From: Pithys albifrons albifrons
Taxonomy: Eukaryota > Chordata > Aves > Passeriformes > Thamnophilidae
NCBI RefSeq assembly: GCF_047495875.1
Contig: NC_092464.1
Span: 26,382,865-26,446,864 of the forward strand
DNA length: 64,000 nt
Reading direction: 5' to 3'
A model generated the notes under the pieces. That model had not been told where the DNA came from. It saw nothing but the letters and a program-made list of their open reading frames with translations, and made no database searches. The position numbers and the translations under genes were made by a program. Below are positions 1 through 15,000 of the stretch, piece by piece (positions within the stretch are counted from its first letter, which is position 1; every line of letters starts with the position of its first letter).

Positions 1-3000
1 ACCATATTTCTAACTTAATATTCATTTCTAGACAAAAAAGTTGTAATTTTAAATAGGATGGTTATGCTTTCTATATGTATCATCATCTGCTAAACCAGTG
101 TGACTTGGCAGCTTCTAACTAGGTGTGGAAATTATATATTTGATTAGTCGGAATAAATGCATGCTGCAATAACACACAATACAGAGGGTATCTGAAAGGA
201 AAAGCACCTTTCAAAAGAACTCGTTCCATTACAAGCAAACCCCATAGCACTTGCCCTCTTATGGCTTTACTGCTCACTAGCCTTATTCTCCTTCAGTCCC
301 ATCCCTTCTCCCACAAATCTGTCCTTTCATGGGGTTTGGCAAGGAATCGCACTTCTGAGAGCCACTGGTGTGCTGGTCCAAAGCCACATAGCCGGGGCTC
401 AGGACAGTGGGCCACCCTCAGATCAGCCTCATGGAGCACTTGGCTCTGGGCCACTTTGGGTCACAGATGACCTGAAAGGCTGCTCGCAGCCCTGAAACCC
501 TTGGCTGAGCTGATCTGGTTTAGCAGCTCTGTTTTAGGGACTTGGTGGAAGCTTATTTGACACAGGCCAATAATCACAAAAGTTATTAATGAATAACAAA
601 GGGAAAGACACAGGCCATCCAACTGCAAAAGCCTTTTTTTAAAGAAGTTTTAACAGTGTACTGCTTGAAAATTTACAAACACTAACCTTTTGTGCCACTT
701 AGCGCTGTGAAAAGGTGGTGTTTTTCTGAGCTAACTTTTTCTTTTAGAAACCTTTTTCAACCTTTCAAAAATATTTTCCTTTGTTGTAACCATTACATAA
801 AACTTTATTAAAAGTTGGAAAAGTCTTAATATTTCATGCCAACTTGCTGCTATTTTTGGTTTCAAAATTGGGTGGTTCAGCTATTGATTCTTTTATTGGT
901 GTAACAGTAGCATGTATGTATACAAGAATTGGTAGATTAGTTTTAAATTTACAAAAACTTCAGTAGCTGTAGCTTAGTTTGTTCCACAAACACAACTGAA
1001 ATATTGTGGTACTGGATTGATACTAATTCTTTTGGTTTTTTTTTTAATTTATACTATTTTTATCCTTTGTTTGGAATTATTTAACATTACTGTCTAAACT
1101 GCTATGTTTTACTCCAAACTTTGTTGTTTTTTCTGTATGGTTTTGTTTGGTTTTCCTAAATAAAGGGTAATCAAGTCTTATCCTTGCCTTACTTTACTAA
1201 GAAAGAAACTCTCCAGAGAGCTGCCAAAAGGTTCCTTTTATGGAAAACACTTGCACCGATTTTGTGGAAAACATTAGCACTGATTGTTCCCATGGACTTG
1301 ATTTTCACTGTTCTATCTTGCAAGTAAGTTTTCCGTCATTTGTGCCTCTGCCAGGGGAAGATGACAAGCCATTTAGCCATATAAAAGCTGACTGTTAAGG
1401 GATGTGCCTTCCTGTTATGAAACTTGCTCTAGTCCCCAAATTCAAAAGCAGTGAGAATGTGTGCAAGACATCAAGAGGAATGGAACAAGAGGGCAGGCAC
1501 TGAAATAAATGTGCTGGAATGTATGGGTGAAATAAAGCTGTGAACTTTGCTGTCCCTAAAAACATGTTATTTAGGTGAGTTGTTTAAAGCCTGTCACTGG
1601 TGAGCCTATTTGTTTGAGTAGAAACAAATATAGGCAACCTGTCTGAGAACAACAATATGCCAGAAACTGACCTAAGAGTATGGTAAGCCCATTTCTTTCA
1701 CAAATGCATCTGCCTATTAGAAAAAAGTTACTTAATTTTGCAAATATCTAAGCTAGCTAACATACCTGGATGGTTTGATATCTCAAATGAAGTCCTTTAA
1801 ATGGGAGGAAGGGCATGTATACAAGAGAAACATTCAAAAAACCCCAAAACCCATGGGTTTTTTAAAATCCTATAAATTGTGAGTAGGATGCTGCTGCATT
1901 GTTCCTGAGAACAAAAGTTACCATCTGCAATTGTAGTGAAGGTGACTGAGAGTAGATGGATGAAGTGTGATACATAGTAGAAGAAAGAAGTCAAGTCTAC
2001 AGAGATATTTCTTGATAGCTTCAGAGCCAAGTAGATGCCTAAATGAATGGGCATTGTTGGAGAAAAGACTGACATAACAGCTTTAAGCGTACAGATGCAT
2101 TTTTCCACCATTAATTTAGTATATGTACTGTGTCCCACAGTGAAATTCAGATTGGGGAAGATTAGAAAACTTATTCCAATGCTAGTATGAAAGATGTCTG
2201 ATTGTCAGCAGACTTAGATGAAGTTAGAACTTTGTATAAGGCTGCAAAAAAATCTGCTAATGTCCAGAAAAAAGTAGTCATCATCTGTATTTCTGCGCTG
2301 TGCTCAGACTCATGTTGACCAAGGTAACTTTCACTGAGAACTGCAAACTCTTGATATGATTAAGTGATTTTTAGGATGTGAAACAATTTTGTATATTTGA
2401 CATGTTGAGATAAGGTGTTTAATATTTCCTATAGATAGTACCTCTAAGTTTATTTTTAGTAAAATGTAAGTACTTAAGAATTCCCAAGTGCTTAACAAAG
2501 CACTTGTCACTCTGGAAGTTTACAATGGCAAGTTTTAGCTTGTACTGACTCAGACTGGGGAGAAGACATACCTTTCAGTTTTGGTTCACAATGGTGACTT
2601 ATGAGAATGAAACAGCGCAGTTGGTAGAACTCGTTTGATATGAAATAGTTCATCCATGTACTTTGTCTATATTGCTATATGCCTTTTACTGCATAAACAG
2701 TGCTAAATTTGGGGGACCTAGAAAATATAGAATAGAAGCATGTAGCTATTTCTGCTGTAAATTAAAATGTGCCTGTATTTGAGACTTAATATCAAGTGTG
2801 TCACCCACACATTGAAAGTGAATTTTTGGAAATAGCTGAATAAGCACAGAGCAAATGCCAAACAGTTGTCCATTTCTTGAAATCTTTGTACAGACTTTGG
2901 AGTAAAAGCAATTCAAGGAAATGCTGAGGGTAAAAGTGAGGCAGCTGCAATAATTCATGAGATGGATTGTGTTGAGTAGGTCTAGAAGGTGGAATGCAGG

Positions 3001-6000
3001 TCTGGCATTGAGAGATTCTCTTGGCTCTGCTGACCGAAGCCTAATTTCAGTATCAACCAGGAAAGATTGATTGAGTTCTCTTTCACTGTTCTTATGCATT
3101 TCAGTTGATACTAACTAACATTTGGACAATGGTGATAGTATGCTGTTTTGGCATCTTTCAAAGAATGTGAGAAAGTCTGCTGGGCATGCTGGATCTGTAT
3201 GCTCTCATATGTTATTGACCCAGATTGCATATGATAGGTCTCTAATAATTACTGATAGTCTTTCATACTGTGTTCGATTTCATCCTGTCCAAGTACGAAA
3301 TGAACTGTCATTCTGTTTTCCATTGCACAGCAGGTAAAGGCAGAGAAATCTGTGTTTATGTATTAAAATAATGGAGGTTTTTAAGTGTTCAGTGAGTACC
3401 AGAGCAAGTTACACCTGCCCATTTGGCCACATGCTGCTCACACTGGTGTCTCAGAACCAGTGGTCATGTTGGTTTTGCCAACTGAGGTGCATCTGAGGTG
3501 AGGATTTGCTAATAACTGGAAGACAAATGGAGTCGTGTTGATATTCTAGACAGTGAATTTCTAGGTGGAGCTGTTCTAGGTGGATCAGTTTCCTCTCTCT
3601 GTATACAGTCCACCAGAGGGAGATGAACACCAAAATTTGCCAGGAAGAGGAGTGACACATGCCAGCAGAGTTTTGGCTACACCAGCCTTTTGCTCTTGAG
3701 TACACAACTGCGTTGACACCTTTGTGTGTCAGAATCAAGATTGGAGGGGTGGCTTGTTTCTTGTGCTCTCGAACAAGAGCAAGGCCATCGCTGTATTTTT
3801 AACTTTTTGCTGCTATGCCATTGTCTTAGTAAAACCTTGTAGGAAAGAGTATAGTAGTGAGACTCCTGTGGATTTTCTTAAACCGTTCTGCCTGGATGGC
3901 ATTTGGATTTCATGATTGATTTAACTTTACCTTATATCCTCAGTATGTCTGGTCTATATGGATGAGTCCAGACATATTCCCAGTTCATTTTGCCTGAATT
4001 TGGTAGGTTGTCTGGACATGGGACTTTTGTGCTTTTTAATATGCCACAGTGTTTAACTGTGCCTGAGCTGATGATCCAGCTGAGGGGAAAGGTTTGATCA
4101 CCTTGACACAAGTGAGTGGGTAATGGAGCTACACTGGCCGGACCTGCCTCAACAGCTGACAGTGTTAGAAGGGTTGGCAAAGGAGTTTGTCTGTCAGCGT
4201 ACAGCTATACAGGCACATCCTCCGTCTCAAGGGCAAGTGTGTTACTCATTCCTATCTGGAAATTGGTTGATTTAAAAGTCTCTTGAGATGAGGTGGTTCT
4301 TTATGTTCAAGAGCTAAAGAGAACTGAAAAAACCCTTAATTTTTGACAAGTGGCTGCTACAGAAATTATACTATAACTTTCTTTATGGTGTCAGTCCAGT
4401 AAAATGTAACATAGAGAGGGTATATTTGAACTAAGGTCATATGTATTGCAGTCTTATGAGCACGTTCAGGAAAAGGAAGTCCTAATAACTGCCTTTTTTG
4501 GGCATCAGTCTTGTTCCAAACCTGTTAGCTTAATATGTTTTCTTAAGTCTCATGTCAACTGGTATCATTTTCCCAGGAGTGACTGGTTTTAGTCAATCTT
4601 TGAAATTGGGAGTTCTTCTTAAGGTTTAATACCTAATTCAAACGATTTTAAGAGTTTTTTTGTTCTTAAATGGCATATGTCGTGGTATACTTTTTTCCTT
4701 CAGTTATGTGTTCCATCTTTAGAAACTGAAAGCAGAACTGTGGTTTTTGAGTGGGTTATTTTATTGTATCTTATCATGAATCAAGCAATTAGAACACATA
4801 GGGTTTTTTTAGCGTATACCATTTCTTTTCCTGTGCTTTACTAAACAGAAGAAATGGGAAAAATCACTTAGATGTCGATTCTAACTCATTATAGACTGCT
4901 ATTTTTAATGGTAGATCTGCACATAATCCAGGCATACTACAGTGTCTTGCACAGCAATCTATCTGTGTGCCTTTCCCGGTTCTTCTTATTTGGTTACCTG
5001 GAATATGCTGGTTTTATATTGATGATGTCAACCGTGTTCGGGTAAACAGATTGTCCAGAACAGAATAGAAATTAACATCTGATGATGCATAGACTTGCCA
5101 AAAAAAAGATATGTGCAGTACTTCCTTAAAAAAAGCAACAAAAAGCGAAAACCCAAAGTCACATTTATATTTTATGGCTGAATGTATTGGAAATTTCCTT
5201 GAAGCAACTATGGTTCTCCTGCTGTGTGATTCTGATACCAGGATACACCTATTCTTGCTTTTTATAGATATGTCTATGGTATTCAAAATGCATGCTAATT
5301 GGGAGATACCTAGGAGTATTTTGTCATAGATGCTGTCATGTTCTTTAAAGATTTACTTTTAAAACTGTTATTATTAGGACTAAGTAATTTCCATTTTATC
5401 TTGGTGTAAAAGTGTTTCATATTATTAACTAACAAAAAAAAAAAGAAAATTCAGGTTGGAGGGAGGACAGTGTTTCCTCCCCTACCACATTGTATTTAAC
5501 ATAGCACAGCAAAATTAGCCAGGTTGGCAGGGCTTGATGTAAAATCTTATGAGTTTCCCATTAACTGGAAAGTCTTGCACATGTCCACTTTAAAGGTAAA
5601 ATAATTAAAGTTGTATACAACATGTTGTAAATAGTTGTCAGTTGTATTTACATTTGATTTTTGCCATGGTTTTTCTGGTCAGCTGCTGACTTTAGGAGAG
5701 CCGCTAAAATTGCAGACATAAGATATTTTGAAAGACTTCTTTGAGGTTTGATTTTTTTTCTTTGTTTGCTCAAGAGGTATGTTCTTTGACAAATAGCACA
5801 GATCTGCTCCAGTTTATCTGAAATAGTTGAATCTGTGTTTGCTAAATATGTTGTCTGATTCCTTACTTGTTATTTGATATCAAGGGCCACATGTCTGTCT
5901 GGAAGGTATGAGGGAATCCAGGCTCTTACCACTAATTATTTCCCTCTTACACTTGTATCCTGATTAGTGAGTTTTATGTTTTGAGGGTTTTTTTATTGTA

Positions 6001-9000
6001 AATATATATGGTAAACCACATTAGTTTTCCACTACATCCCGTGATAAGAATGTTTAGCTAGCAACGATCTTCATCCTTGATCTTTTTCTTTCACTTTTGT
6101 GTTCAGCTGCCCCTGAATAACATACTAAAAATAAACTAACTTTACTGAGGTCGTTTGTTGACATTTGTATTCAATGAGTCATCGTAGTGTGTTGCTATAT
6201 GATTAAGATCTATTTTGGCTTTTAATCCTGCATCCATGTGGAGCACTCTTGCAAACAAGTAATTGAATGTTGAAAATATTGATTTCTGTCGTATCAATTT
6301 AATGAAGTCCAAATCTCTGTAAAATGTTAAACTTCATAGCTGTCTGTTGTCTGAATATATCAGAACTCAGCTACAGTGCATTCTTATCACAGTAAAAGCT
6401 CAACACTTATATCAGCAATAACATGGATAGTTTCAGTAATCCAATAAAGACTCTGTAATAGACTAAACAGGAATTTTCATTGTTGTATGACAATTAGGGA
6501 CACTTTGGGTACTTTACGAAAATAGGACATCTAAAATCTAGACTTCAGCTAATTAATTTCAAATGAAGCAAATGAGACACCTGTCATAAGACCTGTGGGT
6601 TTTTTTAAGTAAGATTTTTGTGCACGCAATATTTAACTTTCTGTAAAAGGATTGTAGGGCTGATAGAGAGGTTATATAAAAATCAATATATCATTTGCCA
6701 AATAGCATATATGACAATTGATCTAAATTTCTATATAGTATTTACTATTCTCCATGGCTATTCCCCATTGCTGTCTTGCATGCTGTTTTGGGATAGCCTA
6801 GCAGATATCTTTTGTTAGTCCATGGTTCGATGGATGCCTCTGAAAAGCGGCAGCCACATGTATTCCATGTGCCAGCATTGCTGGTGTGGCTGTGAACAAG
6901 TTGGATCAGGGAACTGATCGACTAATCAGGTACAAACTGAGTGTCTGGCCTGAGGGTGATGCCGCAGTCTGGCTGGGGTGGGGGTGCGGGTGGAGAGAGA
7001 GGGGATTTCAGCTGCAGCTTGCACTTAATGTTGGTTAGATTGATTGTGAAACCTGCCCTCAAGGTAAACCTATAGACCATATGTGTACTTACTACATTTT
7101 TGTAAACAAACATGCAGTGAAGAAAATGTAGTGCTTCTTATAATTATTACAGTTATGTGAATTTCCATACTAAAAGTTGCTCTTTTTCACAAGTGTGAAT
7201 CAGAAAATGTGTGCAGGCAGTGCAAGGGAGACTTGTTTTCAGTAGTAGTCCTTTTTCTTAAAACAAAAAAAAAAAAAGAAAAAGGTAATTAGAGATATAC
7301 CTTAGAATTAAGTGGACAATATGCTTAAATTAAAAATCAGTTTAAGTTAGTGCATAATGACTGTATTCATTCAACTAACATAGTTATTCAGTAATTAGCT
7401 ATCTTAATGATCTGGTTTGCTGCTTTTAGTGAATTTCTTTGTTTTGGCATTACCCAGCTAGATGTGTCAGGTTAAACCAGTGAGGAGGTAGAGACCAGGA
7501 TGCATCTGTATGCACATTTCTTAGGGTTTTTTGAGTCCATCAGAGGCTTGGTCAGAATTTTCTGTAGGTGCATAATTCTGTACTTCACAGCTTTGTTTAA
7601 AATCACACAAATGGAGCAGATTCTTAAATGTCAGGGAAGATGTATGTATTAATACACTTTTAATATGCATTATACTACTGTTTATGGTGATATTACGGAT
7701 ATTTTGAAGAATGTAAAATAAGTATTTTGGGATTTTTTTAAAAAAAAGAAAAATACTATGTCATTTGTCTAGTTAGTTGATTATAACTTCCTGCTAAATG
7801 AACACAGTAAAAATAATTTATTCCTTAAAACTGAAAACTCAGGGTTTTTGTTTCTATTTGAAATACAGAGAATGTAGAATTTAATTGAACAATAAAGATT
7901 TGGGCTTGGATCTAGACTTACAAATGAAATGTCAGCATTCACAAAGCTCTGATCACAGAGCATGGGACTGGGTGCATGGCAGATAGCATTTCTCATGTGT
8001 TGTCACTGCTCACTAACCTAAAGAAACCTTGCAGATTCTGACACTGTAGCTTTAATCTTGCTCATACATGCTTTAAAAGACTGTATTAGTTTGTCAAGAA
8101 TTAAATCTCATTTCGAGAAATGCATGTACATTAGAGGTCTATAACCAGTTCCACTTTCAAACGGTGTGTAGTAGCAAAATGAAGGAAACTGCAGAATGAA
8201 AGAAAAATCACCTCCACTTTACTGAATAAACAATTTTCTCATAGAGCATTTCTCAAGTAATAAGTCTTTGTATTTATCAAACTTCCATGTAATAGAAATA
8301 GATATCCAGCTGATAAGAGTTCGTTTTTTATAGCTCCATTTATGGCCCTATCACTATCCACAGAACTCAGAATGTAATAAATGACTCCCTGAAGTAGATC
8401 AACTAAATTACAGTTTAATGCAATAGTGCTGGGTATAGTGGAAGAGCGATTACACTGTGCCAGAACACTCCTGGCTAGTCATTAGAGGAAGGGACACTGG
8501 ATTATTTCCTAAGCATCTTGTTCTGAAGTCCCTGCTGAAGCAAAATGGGGGTTTTTTTGGGTGGTAGGGGGTGAGGATTTATTGTGTTACTACACGGACT
8601 ATAGCTGGAAAAGAAACATTCTGTTAAAGGGAAATACAAGGTAATAAACTGACTTAATTTCTCCTTTGGACATGAACATGTTAAAAGGCCAAAGCAAAAC
8701 ATTTTTTTTGCTTTAGGGATGAAAAAGTTGCTGCTTTCAGAAAATTGCAACTGCACTTATTTATTCTTTTTCATCCTTTATAATAAAAGCTACATTTCAC
8801 CTCTGATTTAAACAGTATCATTGCATAGTAGTAATTTCTGTTTGGTAATAATTTTGTTTTGTCTAGTAGCTAACCTTGTGATGCAGTATTATGGAAAATG
8901 TCTAACCCCAGAATTTGTCATCTGACAGATAGATAATAGCTGCACAAATCAAGAAAATATGAATGATCGTGACGATTTTTTTCCATTTCTAAAAATAAAA

Positions 9001-12000
9001 TTTGGGTTGTTGTTGCTAAATGGCAACCTGTTGTACATGTTCCAGGGTGCAGAATGTTGGGGATTGTCTTGAAAACTCTTATGAATTTGTTTTGTAATTT
9101 TTCCCACACATGACTAATGGCTTCTGGGAGTTCATCAGAGAAACCAGCTGATGTTATCTTTATGGGTACATTGGAAAAGAAAGATAGCAGCAACAGAAAT
9201 AGTGAAAGGAGCTAATCTGGTGGTAGTGAGCTATAGAGTTAAAAGGAACTCAGAATGATTTTTCAGCAGTAATCTGGTAGTTGAGTTATCTGAAACAAAT
9301 CTTCATAGTTGTAGCTAAAATGATGCCCATACAAAGGGACAACTTTTAGAGACTAGTGGTAACTACAGGTTTTTGTGCATTACAGAGACCTTTAATTATA
9401 GCATGAATGTATTAACTGATGCAGTGAGTTCCCAGCCGTCGTGGGTTTAAAACCTATTTCATCAACCTGACTGTCATCTCAGCAGAAGGTTTGAGACCTG
9501 TCCATTGCATTGGCTTTATATTATCATGCCCCAGACTAGCATCTGCCTGAGCTTTGAATACTGGCTTTCAGACTAAATTGTTACCTATGAAAGTTTTTCT
9601 AATCAGGTATTATGTCCATGTCATTACTACCTTTTAAAGCACAGGAAACTCGTTCAGTTGCACTAATTGTTATTAATTTTCCTGCAAGTCATAGTCACAG
9701 TATTTTCTAGTGCAAATAGGCCTATCATTTTGCTTTGAAACAAGATGAAGAGCATCAGTGTGGTCTCTTCTGCTGGCTGCTCCTCAGGGTTGGTGACCAG
9801 CAGCTGTGGGGAAGGGGTGCCTGAGCTGCCCCAACTGGTGTCGTGTATCCGTACTGTGGTAACATGCAAGACTCTATCTGAGGTCTTGGCCAGATGGTGT
9901 CAGTTATGGAACTGAGAAGCAAACTCAGGAAATACAGAAGTTAAGGCTTGATTACACTGTGTTAACTGTTTATCCATACACATCGTATTAACAGCTCTAA
10001 TTAATGACAACAGCCTATTTTAGATTAGAGATGTCTAAGATGTGACTGTACTTTGCTTTCTGTGCTTAAAAATGATCTTTGCCTTATGCTATGGATTCTT
10101 TGTTCTAATGTCTTTGAACTTTAAATTGCAGAAATTTAATTATATTCACCTTGTGTTTCAAAAGCAGACTAGTCTTTGAATTTTTATTTCAGATTTTCTC
10201 TCCCAAACAACAGTGTATGAGAACATACTTACATATTATATTGAAAGTTTCTGTATTTCTTCTCTGCTTCTCAGAGGAAATGTTGAACAGTTGTTACTGT
10301 GAAGTAACTCGATCTTGGTAACTGGCATAGTTTGTCTTTCAGAATTATTTTTTGATTCATTTATGTTTTATTTTACATACTTTGTATGCCCGTTTGGTAA
10401 AATGCCTTCAGGTGGAACAACTTGTGTAGGCAGAGGTAATATCTCCTACTAACCATGAGTATTATTAGACAAATTAGACTACTTTTTCTTGTACTTGTGT
10501 GAGACCATATATAGGAATATTAAGTGGGCATCTTGGATATTTCCCCCTTCGCTCTTTCTTGACCACCATTCAACATTTAACACAATCTACTACTTGGGTT
10601 CTCCAGCAGGTTAGGCTCTTTTTTTGGTGAGATAAATAACATAATTGTTATTATCCCAAAGATGGGTCCATTGTATTGTCTCTGGGCCCAAAGCAAAACA
10701 CATCCTTGTGCTGGTAAGTTGAGCTTATTTAGAGTGCCAGCCCAATTTAACTTTTCTTGCACTCACACTAAATGCAGCACTTGTTTTTGTGTTGTTTCCA
10801 AGCCAATTATTCGCATACGTTTAAAAAGCAATCAGATCTGGTCTGTTAGGTCAAGATAATATGAACATAAATGCACATTCTTACAAATAAGCCGCCCTAA
10901 AATATAAAGTAGAAAAGCAAATGTAGTGTGAAATGCTATGTAAAATGCAGGCATGGCATAATTAGCAAAGGACAGTAGAAATGCTGTTTTGTGAGGATTT
11001 GAATAGTAACAGTCAATTAATTTCTCACAACGGGAAACAGCAAAGCATTTAACAAAGAAACATCATCTGTCTCTACTGCATGAAGTCTATACACAGAATC
11101 ACAAAACTGAGGCACCTAATAGATCATAAGTCATGAATTAAAAAAAACAGAAGGGACTGACTTCATATTTCTTTGCAAAAAAAATAATTAATAATTAATA
11201 GGTTTATTTTTTAAACAGGATATGAATTATGTTCTTATGTATAAAACAAGCATATATACAAAGCACAGCTTGGTATGTTTGCTGTGGTAAATAACATGTA
11301 CAATGTAATTGTAGCCTTGATAATCAAGGCATAGTCATCCTTATACAAACTAACTGTAAAAAACTCAGATTATGAGTTCAAAGTTAGCTAGTAAGGATGT
11401 GATTAATGTTTCTTCCCTTCCTTTTCCTCAGTACCAGAATAATGGAAGTGATCTAAATTGGATAAACAGGGAGGCGCAGCAGCATTGTGTTAGACGCAGA
11501 GAGAAAGTAGTTACAACCAAGTCAAGAGCTCAAGGTCTTGAAATAAATTCAAATCTTACGACAAAACATTTATCACTTCTACTTAAATACCTTGAATCAC
11601 CACCAGAAAACTCGGTGACCACGTGAACTCACTGGGCTCCAACTCAGGGACTTTCATTAAATTTCTTGTGTTGGATTATGGGGGTGTCTGTAATAAGCAA
11701 ATTTTCATTATATAAACAGTAGAATCTTTCTCCTCCTATAGTAGTCTCGATATTGTATCACTAAAGGTACTTACTTTTCGTAGGATCAGGATCAAACCCC
11801 ATGAGAGGATACAATATTTTAAGGCTAACACAATTAAGGGAAGAAATAACATTATCTGGAAATGTTCTGTTATGTGGAATTTCTGGCTCACTTCTCCACA
11901 GCTTTCCCAAACATCACATGTTTGGAAAGGTACAACTCTCCATTAGTTCCCCACAGCACATAGGGATCTGCTTAGCAATTTTTTGAGAGAGGCTGATGCC

Positions 12001-15000
12001 AAATAGATATTTGGGAGATTTTTAATAGCTGTGCTAAGTTGGTGAGTGATACCGTGGGTTTTGATGGTGCAGCTTTTACTCTTGTTTACTTAATGTTTTG
12101 AATGCCCTGTTACAAACCATATATAACTTGGTGTTACATCCCTGGTTATTTGGGAAAAAAACTGCTCAGTTCCTTCCCTCTTCTTTTTCTTCATCCAAAA
12201 ACTAAAAAAGAAGGAAAATGTATAGCCTCATTTGAAAGGGAGAGAAGAAGGCTAATGTAAATCTATTCCAGAAACAGTGAATAAGGAGGGAACAGGGAGA
12301 AGGGGAGAAGAGCTTGACTCTGCTTTGCCTCTTTTACCCAGAGAGGAATGTTGCCAACAAGAATATGGACTTTTTGGAAATTAAATAAAGTGATCCTACT
12401 CAGAGCACAAAAAAAGTAAAATAAATATGTCTGAGTTGGTGGTTTTTTTGAGGTTTCTTTGTATCTGCTTCTGGGCCAATGCAGCAAACCATATTCATTA
12501 GACATGGCAATCTAGTCCAACAGTCATGCATAGAGTGTAATATGCTTAATATGGTAGTGCAGCAGTCTGCTATGTGCATACAGATGTTGTCCAGTAATTA
12601 ATGTTTATCTCCACTGGTTTGCCTTTGGTTTGCGTGCTTCCAACTGTTTGGTTTTTTTTTTTCCCTCTGCAGTGTTTCAAGACATTTGTCCACTGTAGAA
12701 GCACTTTAGATATAATAGTGAGAAGCAATGGCAACATCTTCAAAATACTGAATGCCCCAAAACATTTGATAATAACAAGCTGAAAAGGTACTAGTGTCTT
12801 GAGACACCGTGGAGTCAAAGGCAAATGAAATTTAGGGGATACACACTGTGACATTCTGTACTAAATCCCAGACTGCAATTTTAAAAAGTAATTTGGATGC
12901 TATTGGACATGCATAAAGTGGTGTTTTTTTTAAATTTCCATACTTCATTTTCATCAGAGGTCTAATAGGTTTTTTCCTCTGTGGAGTTACTACTATGCCA
13001 TGGCAGTTTTAAAGTGACAGTAGCTTCTGCTGCAAAGTATTTTAAAGAAACATTCTACTTGTGGATAATTTCAAAACAAGAATTGGAAAACAGCCCTTCA
13101 TATATGGTTGACTTGCACTGCCAAAATCATTGTGCATTTTGATTGGCATGTTTACATATTAAAGCTTTATGTAATAAACAGCATTGCATTCTGTGTGATC
13201 AGTGATGAAATTTTAGAGCTCAGTGAATTGATGATTTTTAGTTGATCTGCAATAAATGTCAGTCGGTGTTCACACACCCCTGTTCTGAGGCACAGTCTAT
13301 CACTTGCTTCAAGGGCTATTCTTATAACATCCTTCTGTTCAAAAAAAGAGGAGAGATAATTTATGATTAATGGGAGAATAATCTCATGGAGCTTTGCCCA
13401 AGAGGTTTCCTCTTAAGGTTCAGATAAGACTGATCAGTTCATTTAACAGATCACTGTCACTGCAAGGGCTGGCTGCTTCTCCTCTGCACCTGAATCAGTC
13501 TAGCCATTTGTCTGATTTCTTGGTGATTTGATTAATTTCACTAAGTTTGTGAAAAACAAGTCACAGACATGCACGCACATGCACGTGTTTTGGGGTTTCC
13601 TGCCTGCTTAATAACTTGAACTGTCCCACTGAAGTGTCAGATGAACAGTAGAGAGTAGAGGCAGTTTGAGGGATCAGCTCCCGTAGTGAAGTCTTGCTGT
13701 GGTGTAGCTGACTTAAAACTACTGGCTAGGAATGACTGCATGGTACATAATTTATAAGAAACAGAATCATGTTACTTCAGGTAAATACTCTGTAAAAGCA
13801 GCTGGAGATATCATTCAGAGGTCACGTGTGTTGAGTTGCAGTAAAAACACAGGCTTTCTACAGCTGTTGAGCAAATATTTGAGCAAAGATGGAACGTACT
13901 AACAACAGCTTAAAAAGGAAGTGGCATAACTGGGAGATAAAATGCATAGAAGAGAGCAATTAAAAGCAAAAGATGACAGAGGGTATTGAATGAAAGAGTG
14001 ACTTTGTCCTACTTAAAATAGCTGTGAAAGACAAATGTTAGTGTCAAGGGAAGCCAATTGAAGCTGTGTCTTGTAGTCCACAGGAACATCGTTCTCCCAA
14101 ATGTTCATTCTCATTTGCCTTAACTTTTGCATGGGAACAAGCATTAATGCTGTACATTTTTCTGCTGTGCCATAAAGGCAGAAACATTTAAAAAAAACAT
14201 TTAGCCCTTTCAAATCTAGTAGCTTTATGTTTGCATTGCTTCATTAAACTGAGGAGACTTGAAGCATAAATTGATCGCTGAACAAATGTTTTATTAGTTA
14301 TATGGGACCTTGCAGGCAGTATGTTGCTGATTTTATGTACTAGTTACTTCACTTCTGTAATTTCTAAAATGTGTATGTGGTATAAACAGCCCTTGCCAGT
14401 TCTCTGAAGTGCTGCAGATTTAGTGGGAAATATACACCAAAGTGTACAGAAGCCACTTGGCCACCAATCTAATGCTGGAGAAAGGAGGTCATGCAGACTG
14501 GGTGATGAGTGTCTTTGTGAAATTTGGAAGTGGAAGCCTGTCCAGGATGATGACTCACATGCAAGCTGGATTGCAAAGGCACTGTGCTTTTGCTTTCCTC
14601 CACTTCCCCAGTATGTCAGAGAGTTCAGCCTCTCAGTCTTGTCTTCAGCTCTGCAGCTCTTCACTCACGAGGCCTGTTTCTAGATTTACTTCCCTTTTCA
14701 GAACAAACATGTAAATTCTGTGTGGAAAAACCCCTCTACTCTATCACCTTACCAGTATGCAATTTGGAAAATGTTCTACTGCACGACGGAGAAACTGGTG
14801 ATCCTTTGCAATATATATTCATTTATTGATAGTATTAGTGTGGTACTACTGAAATTTATCTATTGCCTCTTGAAATTATCTATTTCTTTCAGTTGTCCAC
14901 ACTGAAAAGGACTTTTTTTCTCAGAGGTTTGTAATGGAAACCATCTTGTAGCTTTTAAATCTGGTTGTATGATACTCTTTCTAATATTAGTACCAGTACT

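Noticed and set aside
11091..11140. ACAGAATCACAAAACTGAGG resembling a CR1 tail
   Set aside because: Too short and diverged to separate from chance.
14344..14905. Cluster of overlapping frames on both strands
   Set aside because: All are short, none has a domain or splice boundaries, and no frame dominates.
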